A stretch of 64,000 nt of DNA from Paenibacillus sp. OK003 (lineage in GTDB: Bacteria > Bacillota > Bacilli > Paenibacillales > Paenibacillaceae). How positions within the stretch are numbered: the stretch's first letter is position 1; each line of letters begins with the position of its first letter. A model generated the notes under the pieces. The model searched no databases. It saw only the letters and a program-made list of their open reading frames with translations, and was not told the origin of the DNA. Made by a program: the position numbers and the translations under genes. Of the stretch, positions 34,621-43,147 are shown piece after piece. Where the stretch lies: assembly GCF_900109515.1 (NCBI RefSeq), contig NZ_FOBD01000016.1:62001-126000 (forward strand), written 5' to 3'.

Positions 34621-35847
34621 TTGAGGTCATCTGTAACGGCGAACGGCAAATTAAACCCGGTATCCTTTTCATTTATCCGGTTTTATCTGTTAGCCTTTTT
34701 ATTTTTTGCCGCCAATTCGGCTTTGACAATTATTCTCCCTTTGCGGAGTGAAGCAGCAGGATTGAACCAGGCCGAGATTGGCCTGATGATGGGGGCGTAC
34801 ATGTTTACGTGTATGCTTCTAAGGCCTTTTGCAGCGCAGCTTCTGGGGCGTTACGGTCCACTCCTTGTGATGAAATGGCTGTTGATTCTGCATGCCGCAA
34901 CGTTGCTGTTGTTTGTTGTTTTTGGTGTGGAAACGTATTTGTGGCTGCGGGCGCTGCAAGGTGTAGCCACGGCTTTCTTTTCCATGACGATGCAGGCTGG
35001 TATGGTGGAAAAGCTGGAGGATAAGGACCGGGCTCAGGGATTGTCCATGTATACCCTTTTTACGATGGTCCCGTCTCTGGTCATTCCCATACTCGCTATC
35101 CAGATCTGGGAAAATGCCAGCGATATCTGGTTTACTTTGCTAATGATCGGTTTGGCTGCTCTTCCGCTCCTGATCGGTTATAACGTGGACTTGCCCCGAA
35201 GCACGGTACAGAATAAATCGTATACGCTCGGGGATATGTTACGGTCATTCGGCGGCATCTGGCGCAGCACACCACTGTTGATTAGCAGCGTAGTTATGCT
35301 GTTTGCTTCATGTGTATTTGGAGCCACGGCGACCTTTCTCCCGCTGTATATGGTATCGACCGGGAAGGCGAGCGCAGGCGTATTTTTAACAATCCAGGGA
35401 CTGGTCGTCATCTTGTGCAGATTCATTTTGCGTAAAAAAATCCCCTCCGACGGCAGCTGGAATACGTGGCTGATGGCGGGTCTGCTGTTATGTACGGCAC
35501 TGGGAACCCAGCTACTCGCTCTGTCGGATACGATCGGTACGGTGGTTTACCTGTCTGCGGTGTTCAGTGGGTTTGCCGTGGCAATGCTGTACCCGACATT
35601 AACCACGTATTTATCATTTGTGCTGCCTGCCGATTCCCGATATGTACTGATGGGTATTTTCATGTCCTCGTATGATCTGGGCTTCTCTCTTGGCGGGCTT
35701 GCGATGGGATTAATTGTACAAATAAGCTCGTATTCAACCATGTTTACGATCTGCACGCTGCTGTCCGTTACAGCCATGATTCTCGTTGTAGCTTTCAGGC
35801 AAAGGATGGAAGCAGGCAATAGGGCCCAATCTGTGGTGACGACGTGA
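34621..35847 (+). CDS. MFS exporter, CntE-like (nicotianamine-type metallophore export)
   Basis: A 408-residue major facilitator with about 12 hydrophobic spans. The N-terminal region (RFYLLAFLFFAANSALTIILPLRS, then GLMMGAYMFTCMLLRPFAAQ and GVATAFFSMTMQAG) resembles, from memory, the staphylopine exporter CntE, which lies directly after CntF in staphylococcal cnt operons. GTGGGGG lies 8 bases before the TTG start. It follows the cntF fragment and tandem Zur boxes. The biosynthetic genes cntKLM and importer genes cntABCD are not in the window, so the exporter may be an orphan. A general drug exporter is the alternative reading. Confidence 0.65.
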   Translation: MRSSVTANGKLNPVSFSFIRFYLLAFLFFAANSALTIILPLRSEAAGLNQAEIGLMMGAYMFTCMLLRPFAAQLLGRYGPLLVMKWLLILHAATLLLFVVFGVETYLWLRALQGVATAFFSMTMQAGMVEKLEDKDRAQGLSMYTLFTMVPSLVIPILAIQIWENASDIWFTLLMIGLAALPLLIGYNVDLPRSTVQNKSYTLGDMLRSFGGIWRSTPLLISSVVMLFASCVFGATATFLPLYMVSTGKASAGVFLTIQGLVVILCRFILRKKIPSDGSWNTWLMAGLLLCTALGTQLLALSDTIGTVVYLSAVFSGFAVAMLYPTLTTYLSFVLPADSRYVLMGIFMSSYDLGFSLGGLAMGLIVQISSYSTMFTICTLLSVTAMILVVAFRQRMEAGNRAQSVVTT

Positions 35848-35933
35848 TTGTATGGCATCTATAAGAAAAAATTAAAGGCTTATGGACTGACTTTTCTGGA
35901 GACGTATCATTATGATGCGAAGCTACAGGAGGT

Positions 35934-35952
35934 AGGCCATTGGCCTTTTTTT
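35934..35952 (+). terminator. Possible short terminator
   Basis: AGGCC-ATT-GGCCT followed by a T tract, 87 bases after the MFS stop. The stem is only 5 bp. Confidence 0.45.
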
Positions 35953-35985
35953 GGCGGGAGTTTGCGGTTTTGCACTAAAAATGAT

Positions 35986-36041
35986 TTGACAACATCCTTC
36001 AACAGGATTATAGTCATTGTTGTTAATCGTAATAATTACTA
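35986..36041 (+). promoter_or_regulatory. Zur-controlled promoter of the CobW/S14 operon
   Basis: TTGACA (35986-35991) and TATAGT (36009-36014) are 17 bp apart. A Zur box, TCGTAATAATTACTA, covers 36027-36041, over the expected transcription start, so zinc-bound Zur would block transcription. Confidence 0.8.
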
Positions 36042-36087
36042 TTAATGTCGAAAGCAAATTGACCACAACCATAAGGAGTAGATACAC

Positions 36088-37284
36088 ATGACACAAAAGC
36101 AGGTTCCGGTAACTGTTCTTAGCGGTTACCTCGGTTCAGGTAAAACAACCGTTCTTAATCACGTACTGCACAATCGGCAGGGGCTCAAGGTTGCGGTTAT
36201 CGTTAATGACATGAGTGAGGTTAACATCGATGCCGCTCTGGTGAAGGGTGAAGCGACATTGTCACGTACCGAAGAAAAGCTGGTGGAGCTGTCCAATGGC
36301 TGCATCTGCTGCACTTTGCGGGATGATCTGATGCAGGAGATTGAGAAGCTGGTGAATGAAGGCAGGTTTGATTACATCCTGATTGAGTCAACAGGCATTA
36401 GTGAACCTGTGCCGGTAGCGCAGACCTTTACATATGCCGACGAGGAGTCGGGTATTGATCTGACTAGTCTGGCTAAGCTGGATTGTCTGGTAACCGTCGT
36501 GGATGCCCATCGATTCTGGCATGATTTTGCTTCAGGGCAGAGTCTGCTGGATCGGAACCAGGCTACAGGTGAGGAAGATACGCGCGATGTTGTGGACCTG
36601 CTGATTGACCAGATCGAGACTTGTGATGTTCTGTTGCTGAACAAATGTGATCTGGTCGATGACGCCGAGCTGAACAAGCTTGAAGGTGTCATCCGCAAGC
36701 TTCAGCCTAACGCCAAAATCATTCAGACTGTGAACGGACAAGTCAACCCGTCTGAAATTTTGAATACAGGTCTCTTCAACTTCGAGAAGGCAAGCATGTC
36801 CGCCGGATGGATTCAGGAGCTGGAGAAGGAATCACATACACCGGAGACCGAGGAATATGGTATTGGTTCCTTCGTGTATCGTCGTCGAAAACCATTCCAT
36901 CCTTCTCGTTTGGCTGAATTCATGAGCTACTGGCCGGAAGAAGTGGTGCGTGCCAAAGGGCTGGTGTGGCTCGCGGCAGAAGGGGATGTGGCTGCAAGTC
37001 TGAGTCAGGCGGGATCGTCGATTCAGTTTGGGCCTGCCGGACATTGGGTTGCGGCATTGCCGGAAGCGGACAAGGAAGAAGTTTTGCGTACGGAGCCAGA
37101 TGTATTGGATAAGTGGGATGCCCAGTGGGGAGACCGTCAGACCGAGCTGGTCATGATCGGGATTGAAATGGAGCGCACCATCATCGAAGACGAACTTGAC
37201 CAATGTCTGCTCAGTGATGAAGAAATGCAGGCCGACTGGGGGCATTTCGACAATCCTCTGCCTTGGCCAGTTGAAGTCGTATAA
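36088..37284 (+). CDS. CobW/COG0523 GTPase, ZagA-type zinc metallochaperone
   Basis: A 398-residue G3E GTPase. Walker A is GYLGSGKTTV near residue 14, the metal-binding motif CICC is at 72-75 (NGCICCTLRDDL), then ESTGISEP and the guanine motif NKCD. The C-terminal CobW domain follows, from about residue 255. In B. subtilis the Zur-regulated ZagA (YciC) delivers zinc to FolE during zinc starvation. The Zur box in the promoter and the downstream zinc-free S14 paralog support that role. AAGGAGTAGATACAC precedes the ATG. Confidence 0.9.
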   Translation: MTQKQVPVTVLSGYLGSGKTTVLNHVLHNRQGLKVAVIVNDMSEVNIDAALVKGEATLSRTEEKLVELSNGCICCTLRDDLMQEIEKLVNEGRFDYILIESTGISEPVPVAQTFTYADEESGIDLTSLAKLDCLVTVVDAHRFWHDFASGQSLLDRNQATGEEDTRDVVDLLIDQIETCDVLLLNKCDLVDDAELNKLEGVIRKLQPNAKIIQTVNGQVNPSEILNTGLFNFEKASMSAGWIQELEKESHTPETEEYGIGSFVYRRRKPFHPSRLAEFMSYWPEEVVRAKGLVWLAAEGDVAASLSQAGSSIQFGPAGHWVAALPEADKEEVLRTEPDVLDKWDAQWGDRQTELVMIGIEMERTIIEDELDQCLLSDEEMQADWGHFDNPLPWPVEVV

Positions 37285-37314
37285 AAAATAAATTCATAAA
37301 AGGAGCTGTAATTC

Positions 37315-37584
37315 ATGGCCAAAAAATCAAACGTGGTACGTGAAAAACAACGTCAGGCGATCGTAGCCAAATATGCGGAGCTACGCCGGGAATTGAAAGA
37401 AAAAGGGGATTATGAAGCACTGCAAAAACTGCCGCGCAATGCTTCTCTGACCCGATTGAAAAATCGCTGTGAACTGACAGGCCGCCCGAGAGGATATTTG
37501 AGAAAGTTCAAGGTATCGCGAATTGTGTTCCGTGAGCTGGCTCATCAAGGGCAAATTCCGGGCGTCACGAAGTCAAGCTGGTAA
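37315..37584 (+). CDS. rpsN: Ribosomal protein uS14, zinc-independent paralog
   Basis: An 89-residue S14 protein of the long, cysteine-poor form. It has the conserved LKNRCELTGRPRGYLRKFKVSR core and lacks the CxxC pairs of the zinc-ribbon form, keeping a single Cys. Under zinc shortage such a paralog replaces the zinc-bound S14 in new ribosomes. GGAGCTGTAATTC precedes the ATG, and it follows the CobW gene by 30 bases under the same Zur box, as in other Bacilli. Confidence 0.93.
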   Translation: MAKKSNVVREKQRQAIVAKYAELRRELKEKGDYEALQKLPRNASLTRLKNRCELTGRPRGYLRKFKVSRIVFRELAHQGQIPGVTKSSW

Positions 37585-37624
37585 GACACATACATGCTCC
37601 AGGAGCAATCCAGGTGCCATTGCG

Positions 37625-38683
37625 CTAGGCTTCATACAAAATTTCACCCGTTCGGGATACATCATATCCCTCAAATGATTGCAGTTCCTGCCTGAATTCC
37701 GGTGATTGCAGAATGCGCAGTACCGATTCGATCCACGCTTCGTTTCCCTGTTTCTTCAGCATCACCAGATCATAACGTTCCTGAACAAGTGGGATAAAAT
37801 CAACCTGACCGACTAGTCGTGCAGCCTTCTCGGTGCCGATTCCTACATCGGCTTCACCGGAACTGACCTTGGCAGCTACACCCATATGACTGGTTTCTTC
37901 CACGTCATACCCAATCAGATGAGAAGCAGCGATACCATGCAGACGCAATTGTTCATCCAGCAATACCCGTGCCCCCGAACCTTTCTCCCGGTTAGCCAAT
38001 CGCAGCTCAGGCTGCTTCAGATCTGTCCAGTTCTGCAAGCCGCTCGGATTACCACGTTGAACGTACAGCCCGGCAGGTCGTGTCAGCAGATTCACGACGA
38101 CATACGACCAGCCAATCAGGATTTTGCGAATGTAGGGCAGATTGTATTCTCCTGTATCTCCATCCAGCAGATGGGTACTGACCAGATCGGACTCCCCGCG
38201 GTACATGGAGATCAAGCCGTCGAGACTGCCCATGAACGAACGCAGCGGACGAATATCCCGTGTTTGCTTCTCCAGATATCGCATGAGAATATCGAGGCTG
38301 ATATCTTGTCCTGTAATGACCAGATGACGGGCCGAATGGGCTGACGAAGTGTTGCCCGTCATTGAAGTTGAAGCTGCGAATGTCCCTCTGGATAGAGGCG
38401 GAGCATTTGCAGCGGAATGAACGACATGATTGGTCGAATCACTTCCCGTCCCGGAATAAGATTCAGAGGGGGGAACTGAATCCACAGCGGCCCGGTGCGC
38501 TGGCGATTGAAGCTGCTTGGAGCGCTGTTTATAAGCCTCCAGATCGGTGGCGTCAACTCGCATTTGTTTGCCGACGCGATAAGCGACGAGGTCACCCTTT
38601 TTAATCAGATCGTAGACCGTCAGTTTGGATATTTTGAGTAGCTTGGATATTTCTTCGGTGGTATAGGATTGCTCCTCCGTCAT
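37625..38683 (-). CDS. One-component regulator: excisionase-type HTH plus molybdate-binding-like domain
   Basis: A 352-residue protein. Residues 5-55 are a MerR/excisionase-type DNA-binding domain (YTTEEISKLLKISKLTVYDLIKKGDLVAYRVGKQMRV). Residues about 60-120 are a Ser/Ala-rich linker. Residues about 125-345 are a periplasmic-binding-protein fold without signal peptide (LVITGQDISLDIL, LANREKGSGARVLLDEQL, GEADVGIGTEKAA), as in molybdate-sensing proteins. AAGGAGG lies 10 bases before the ATG at 38683. It diverges from modA and probably senses molybdate or tungstate and controls modAB. Copy B of the palindromic element occupies its upstream region. Confidence 0.8.
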   Translation of the reverse strand: MTEEQSYTTEEISKLLKISKLTVYDLIKKGDLVAYRVGKQMRVDATDLEAYKQRSKQLQSPAHRAAVDSVPPSESYSGTGSDSTNHVVHSAANAPPLSRGTFAASTSMTGNTSSAHSARHLVITGQDISLDILMRYLEKQTRDIRPLRSFMGSLDGLISMYRGESDLVSTHLLDGDTGEYNLPYIRKILIGWSYVVVNLLTRPAGLYVQRGNPSGLQNWTDLKQPELRLANREKGSGARVLLDEQLRLHGIAASHLIGYDVEETSHMGVAAKVSSGEADVGIGTEKAARLVGQVDFIPLVQERYDLVMLKKQGNEAWIESVLRILQSPEFRQELQSFEGYDVSRTGEILYEA

Positions 38684-38740
38684 CAGTGAAGATCCTCCTT
38701 CAAGATACAGATCATAACTATATAACCTCAACTAATGGAT

Positions 38741-38891
38741 ATTTACACTGGCACTCCAATGACAGAACAATCCTCCGATCGCTGTTATCCCCAGATTTCT
38801 TTGATCCCTTTATCAAAAGGGGAAATCCGGGGATAAAGGCGAACGCTTCGCTTCTTCAGATTATTTCTGTCCTCTCCGTTATGGTGTAAAT
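38741..38891 (-). repeat. Palindromic repeat element, copy B
   Basis: 151 bp, inverted relative to copy A at 30477-30628 and closely similar to it along most of its length. Ends are ATTTACAC and GTGTAAAT; outside them TCAACTAA (38728-38735) and TTAGTTGA (38893-38900) extend the palindrome. Relative to the minus-strand regulator gene it has the same orientation as copy A has to lysR, ending 57 bases before the start codon. Confidence 0.85.
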
Positions 38892-39088
38892 GTTAGTTGA
38901 ACATATATATTCAGATTTTAAACTATATTTGTTCATCAACGCTCATCGTCCCGGATAAACGCTGGGTTCTCTTGTACTATACCATTAACAGCCAGAGAGG
39001 ATAAACTCGCCCACCACAATTCAGCTATTGATGGCTTGCCCTTGAACGAATGATTCAAAGACTACCTTCCTATTTCAATGATCTTATG

Positions 39089-39126
39089 TATAATGAAATA
39101 TAATTAATTATATCTAGTTATAACTA
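39089..39126 (+). promoter_or_regulatory. modA promoter region with two perfect palindromes
   Basis: A TATAAT -10 at 39089-39094 is followed by ATATAATTAATTATAT (39098-39113) and TAGTTATAACTA (39115-39126), both perfect palindromes. Their place at and after the start point fits a repressor operator, probably for the divergent regulator. No good -35 is seen. Confidence 0.55.
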
Positions 39127-39150
39127 AACATAACATTGGGGGAGAAGTAG

Positions 39151-40023
39151 ATGAAAAAGAGTATTGGATATGTGTTGGGGAGTATGTCACTTGGACTGGC
39201 TCTTGTATTGGCCGGTTGCGGTGCAAGTACGGACAGTAAAGATGCATCCACAGCAATGGAACAAACGGGTTCAACACCAGCGACATCAGGTGAGAGTTCA
39301 ACGTCCGGGGCAACAGATCCTCAGGAAAAGGTGGAGCTAACGATCTCAGCGGCAGCCAGTCTCACGGATGCCATGAAGGAAATTGAAACGAATTTTGAAG
39401 CCGCGAATCCCAATGTGGAGCTTAACTTCAACTTTGGTGCATCCGGTGCATTGCAACAGCAGATTGAACAAGGCGCGCCAGCAGATGTTTTTGTATCGGC
39501 TGCGACCAAAAATATGAACGCACTCGTGGATGAGAAGCTGATTGCATCCGGTGATCAGAAGAATTTGCTGCAAAATTCATTGGTAGCCATTATTCCAGCG
39601 GATCGTTCTGATACCGTAACAAGCGAGAAGGATCTGACCGCTGATTCTATCAAGACCGTAGCGATTGGTATACCGGAAAGTGTGCCTGCTGGAACCTATG
39701 CGAAGGAAGCACTGACCAATGCCAAACTGTGGGATCAGTTGCAAGGTAAGCTTGTACAAGGCAAGGATGTCAGACAGGTTCTGCAATATGTAGAAACAGG
39801 CAATGCGGATGCGGGATTTGTGTACAAAACGGATGCACTCACTTCTGATCAGGTGAAAATTGCATTTGAAGTGGACAAGAACAGCTATACACCTGCCAAT
39901 TATCCAGTAGGGATTATTGAAGGTACGAAGCACCGGACAGAAGCAGAACAATTCTACACGTATTTGCAAACGCCTGAAGTGCTTGATGTATTTGCCAAGT
40001 ACGGGTTCTCCATTCCGGAATGA
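39151..40023 (+). CDS. modA: Molybdate ABC transporter substrate-binding lipoprotein
   Basis: A 290-residue lipoprotein. The signal peptide ends in the lipobox LAGC, followed by a Ser/Thr-rich linker. The mature domain has the ModA signature LTISAAASLTDAMKEIETNFE, NFGASGALQQQIEQGAPADVFVSA, and GNADAGFVYKTDA with the C-terminal FAKYGF. It would bind molybdate or tungstate outside the membrane. GGGGGAGAAGTAG precedes the ATG. Its stop overlaps the start of modB (ATGA). Confidence 0.93.
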   Translation: MKKSIGYVLGSMSLGLALVLAGCGASTDSKDASTAMEQTGSTPATSGESSTSGATDPQEKVELTISAAASLTDAMKEIETNFEAANPNVELNFNFGASGALQQQIEQGAPADVFVSAATKNMNALVDEKLIASGDQKNLLQNSLVAIIPADRSDTVTSEKDLTADSIKTVAIGIPESVPAGTYAKEALTNAKLWDQLQGKLVQGKDVRQVLQYVETGNADAGFVYKTDALTSDQVKIAFEVDKNSYTPANYPVGIIEGTKHRTEAEQFYTYLQTPEVLDVFAKYGFSIPE

Positions 40024-40703
40024 ATGTGAGCGCAATAGACTGGGCGGTATTCTGGCCACCGGTTCGTCTTTCCCTTCAAGTTGCGCTGTTGTCCAGTGTG
40101 ATCGCAGCAGTGTTTGGCCTCACTGTGGCCTGGAAGATGTCGCGTACCTCGTTTCGTGGCAAAATTTTTCTGGAAACGGCATTTATGCTTCCGCTCGTGC
40201 TTCCGCCGACCGTGGTCGGATTTATATTGCTCGTGTTACTGGGTCGGAAGAGCCTGCTCGGACAGTGGATTGAAGCCATCTTCTCTGCACCTGTCATTTT
40301 CTCCTGGTGGGCTGCCGTGATTGCCTCGGTGGTGGTTGCGTTCCCATTGGTATATCAGACGATGAAATCCGGTTTTAGCGGGATTGATCGGGATCTGGAA
40401 GATGCAGGCCGCTCCATCGGAGCGAATGAATGGCAGGTATTTCGTTATATTTCGCTTCCGCTTGCAGGGAGAGCATTGATGACGGCGTTCATCCTGGGTT
40501 TCGCCCGTGCACTGGGGGAATTCGGAGCCACGCTCATGATCGCAGGTAATATTCCGGGCAAAACGCAAACCGTACCCACTGCAATCTATGTTGCTGTGGA
40601 TTCGGGCAATCAGACGATGGCCTGGATGTGGACCGGCTCCATTATCGTCATTTCTTTTATCATGCTGCTCTTAACCAGACAGCCGCGCGACGGGAAGGCA
40701 TAA
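40020..40703 (+). CDS. modB: Molybdate ABC transporter permease
   Basis: A 227-residue ModB-type permease with about five spans and the EAA loop in DLEDAGRSIGANEWQVFRYISLPLAGRALMTAF; FARALGEFGATLMIAGNIPGKTQT is a hallmark of ModB. Its ATG overlaps the modA stop, so translation is coupled. The expected ATPase gene modC is missing; a terminator follows after 50 bases. Confidence 0.93.
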   Translation: MNVSAIDWAVFWPPVRLSLQVALLSSVIAAVFGLTVAWKMSRTSFRGKIFLETAFMLPLVLPPTVVGFILLVLLGRKSLLGQWIEAIFSAPVIFSWWAAVIASVVVAFPLVYQTMKSGFSGIDRDLEDAGRSIGANEWQVFRYISLPLAGRALMTAFILGFARALGEFGATLMIAGNIPGKTQTVPTAIYVAVDSGNQTMAWMWTGSIIVISFIMLLLTRQPRDGKA

Positions 40704-40753
40704 TTTGGCCTATGTAATGTGAAAGCGATAAGGATTGATTAACATTAGCATTC

Positions 40754-40793
40754 AAAAACCCGCTCAAGGAATCTTTCCTCGGAGCGGGTTTTC
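40754..40793. terminator. Bidirectional intrinsic terminator
   Basis: AAAACCCGCTC pairs with GAGCGGGTTTT around a weakly folded loop. It lies between modB and the converging GNAT gene and has A/T tracts on both sides. Confidence 0.88.
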
Positions 40794-40856
40794 ATTTACG
40801 CGGGATGTGTATATGGGATATCATGTATGTTTACGTTCATCCAAGCCGCTATTTGT

Positions 40857-41393
40857 TCAGCCTGTTTGAACAGAAGGCGTCTTATAACGGGAAGGGTCGA
40901 GCGTTTTGACCATAAATACAATCTCTTCCTGCCGTTCAGGTGTCTGTACTGTTTTGTGATGAAAAGGCTCATATCCCCGACGTTCATACATGGGAGCAAG
41001 CCAGGGATGGCGGGTCGCCGTTGCCAGAAATACGGCAGGAGCATCAAGCTTTTGCAGAATGATAGTTTGCTCAACCCAATCCAATAGTTTAGAGCCATAA
41101 CCCTGGCTTTTGTGGGCTGGACTTACCGCGAACCAGCGGATGAAAGGATAGGGGCTGATGGCTTGCCGCTGTACATCTTCGGCTCGGTCAAGGGTAACCG
41201 TGGCAATGATTTCTCCCCCTTTTTCAAGAATATAGCATTCATGCTGTACAATATTATTCTGGATGACTTCCAGTGTAGCGTGTCCGGCTGGAAAAGGAAT
41301 GTTCAGGGCCCGAATCGTCTCATAGGCATCCACGGTAACAGCCTGCAATTGTTCGGCATCTTCAAGCGTAGCCAATCGGTATTGTTCGGTCAT
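40857..41393 (-). CDS. GNAT-family N-acetyltransferase
   Basis: A 178-residue acetyltransferase. It opens with YRLATLEDAEQLQAVT, and the acetyl-CoA site is WFAVSPAHKSQGYGSKLLDWVEQ, followed by VFLATATRHPWLAPMYERRGYEP, the usual GNAT end. It would acetylate a small amine, antibiotic or protein; the acceptor is not evident. It stands alone, converging on modB with a shared terminator. Confidence 0.88.
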   Translation of the reverse strand: MTEQYRLATLEDAEQLQAVTVDAYETIRALNIPFPAGHATLEVIQNNIVQHECYILEKGGEIIATVTLDRAEDVQRQAISPYPFIRWFAVSPAHKSQGYGSKLLDWVEQTIILQKLDAPAVFLATATRHPWLAPMYERRGYEPFHHKTVQTPERQEEIVFMVKTLDPSRYKTPSVQTG

Positions 41394-41659
41394 GGTCGAT
41401 CAATCCCTTCTACGAAAATTAACTATTCCAACCTGTTAAGTTGGTTTAAATATTTTGGTGTTATTTTATCATGAAATTCATAGTTGGAATATAATTCTCA
41501 AATCAGATCTGTCTATAAGCCCATCGAAAGCTTCTATATGCAAAAATGACAAAACTTTTTACAATTTTACTCGTTTAAGGACTCGCCTAAACCATGCTCC
41601 ATCCTGTAATATAGAACTAACTGATTCCAGCCAAGAACTGAAATAAGGAGAGACGACTA

Positions 41660-41989
41660 ATGAATACGAAACCTGATTGCGGTATATCGTTGCAAATCGA
41701 CGACTATCTTGATCTTTTGCATTTTGCCATCCAAATTGAGGACCAGGAATGGCAGCAGTCCCTTATCCACCAGCTCAAAATATTTCAGCCGGAAGCGGAG
41801 CAGCGCACACCTGAGGAAGAATTATGGATGAGATTTGATTATATCAACAGTAAACTAACAGGTCTTTGCCATCAGATTCACGCGGCCCATTCAACGGATG
41901 AACGCAAGAAGTTTGAAGAACGAATCGGACTGTTGCAACTGCAGCGTATAGAAGTAGCTCGTAAAATTAAATGGGCTAGTCGCAGATAG
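41660..41989 (+). CDS. Small helical protein of unknown function
   Basis: A 109-residue soluble protein with no recognised domain. It looks all-helical, with charged heptad-like stretches at about residues 55-105 (LWMRFDYINSKLTGLCHQI, then DERKKFEERIGLLQLQRIEVARKI). AAGGAGAGACGACTA precedes the ATG, and a terminator follows after 35 bases, so it is a single-gene unit. No neighbour suggests a role. Confidence 0.7.
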   Translation: MNTKPDCGISLQIDDYLDLLHFAIQIEDQEWQQSLIHQLKIFQPEAEQRTPEEELWMRFDYINSKLTGLCHQIHAAHSTDERKKFEERIGLLQLQRIEVARKIKWASRR

Positions 41990-42024
41990 ATGCGTATTTG
42001 AAAATAAAGTGATCTGCAATTGAA

Positions 42025-42063
42025 GAAGCGATCCCCAGCCTAGTTGGAGGATCGCTTCTTTTG
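42025..42063 (+). terminator. Intrinsic terminator
   Basis: GAAGCGATCC pairs with GGATCGCTTC, followed by TTTT. The remaining bases to 42281 carry no recognised element. Confidence 0.85.
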
Positions 42064-42281
42064 GTTATTTTTGGATCAAGAAACGGGTGAAATATAGAGA
42101 ATTTCTATAACGTTATCAGGATGTCCTATTAACATACATATTGCCTGGGCATAACATACGGTGCTATTCTTTGTTCAACCTAATTCCGACTATACAAGTG
42201 TGAATGGTTAGTTAAATCAAAGATGAGGAATGGGATTACACATCATATTGGCTGAATAACAGCCTGTGGAGGAGATCGGGA

Positions 42282-43121
42282 ATGGTTAATCAATGGGGGA
42301 TTCAGAAATTCCGGACAGCATTGCTGTTCATGACTATGTTGGTGGTACTGGCGGGTTGCAGTTCAGGCAATGCATCGAATGAATCGGATTCCGCATCTGC
42401 GTCCGGTCAAGATAAAGTGAAGAAGATCATTGTGGGTACAGGTACTCAATTCCCTAATGTTTGCTTTATTGATGAGAATGGCAAGCTGACGGGGTACGAT
42501 GTAGAACTGATCCGCGAGATTGATAAACGATTGCCTGAATATGAATTCGAGTTCAGTACAATGGAATTTAAAAACCTGCTGCTTAGTCTTGAAACGAAGA
42601 AAATAGACCTGATCGCTCACCAAATGGAAGTGAATGAAGAGAGACAGGCCAAGTTCCTTTTTAATGACGAGGCATATAACATTTTCCCTAATAAAATCGT
42701 TGTAAGCGAGAAAAACCAGGATGTAAAATCCATCGAGGATCTGAAAGGCAAAAAACTGATTGTTGGCGCTACGAGTAATGCGGCTGTACTGGCTGAGAAA
42801 TGGAATGCAGCGAATGGTAACGCCATTAACATTGTCTATTCCGGAGCAGGGGAAGATACGAATACTCAGATCAAAACAGGCCGGGTGGATGCAACCATCA
42901 GCACGCAGTTTGCCATCGATTATCAAAATAAAGTGGTAGATGCACAGTTAAAGACTGTAGGAGAGGCTCTGTCCAACTCCAAAGTGTATTTCATTCTGAA
43001 CAAGGATGAGGAAGAGCTCAAAACAAAAATGGATGAAGCGCTCAAATCAATCAAGGAAGATGGAACATTGAGCAAATTGAGCACAGAGTGGCTGGGAGCC
43101 GATTACACGGTTGAGGAATAG
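42282..43121 (+). CDS. Amino-acid (cystine-type) ABC transporter binding lipoprotein
   Basis: A 279-residue lipoprotein with the lipobox LAGC near residue 26. The mature family 3 binding domain has PNVCFIDENGKLTGYDVELIREIDKRLP, FKNLLLSLETKKIDLIAHQM and TGRVDATISTQFAID. The gene order of one binding protein, two permeases and an ATPase resembles the B. subtilis TcyJKLMN cystine importer, although TcyJKLMN has two binding proteins. GGAGGAGATCGGGA precedes the ATG. Cystine as ligand fits the sulfur genes nearby but is inference. Confidence 0.8.
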   Translation: MVNQWGIQKFRTALLFMTMLVVLAGCSSGNASNESDSASASGQDKVKKIIVGTGTQFPNVCFIDENGKLTGYDVELIREIDKRLPEYEFEFSTMEFKNLLLSLETKKIDLIAHQMEVNEERQAKFLFNDEAYNIFPNKIVVSEKNQDVKSIEDLKGKKLIVGATSNAAVLAEKWNAANGNAINIVYSGAGEDTNTQIKTGRVDATISTQFAIDYQNKVVDAQLKTVGEALSNSKVYFILNKDEEELKTKMDEALKSIKEDGTLSKLSTEWLGADYTVEE

Positions 43122-43147
43122 TTCGTTGAGAAAGGTGAGCGACGGTT

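Noticed and set aside
35848..36045. 65-codon frame after the MFS gene
   Set aside because: TTG start without a ribosome site; it runs through the CobW promoter and Zur box.
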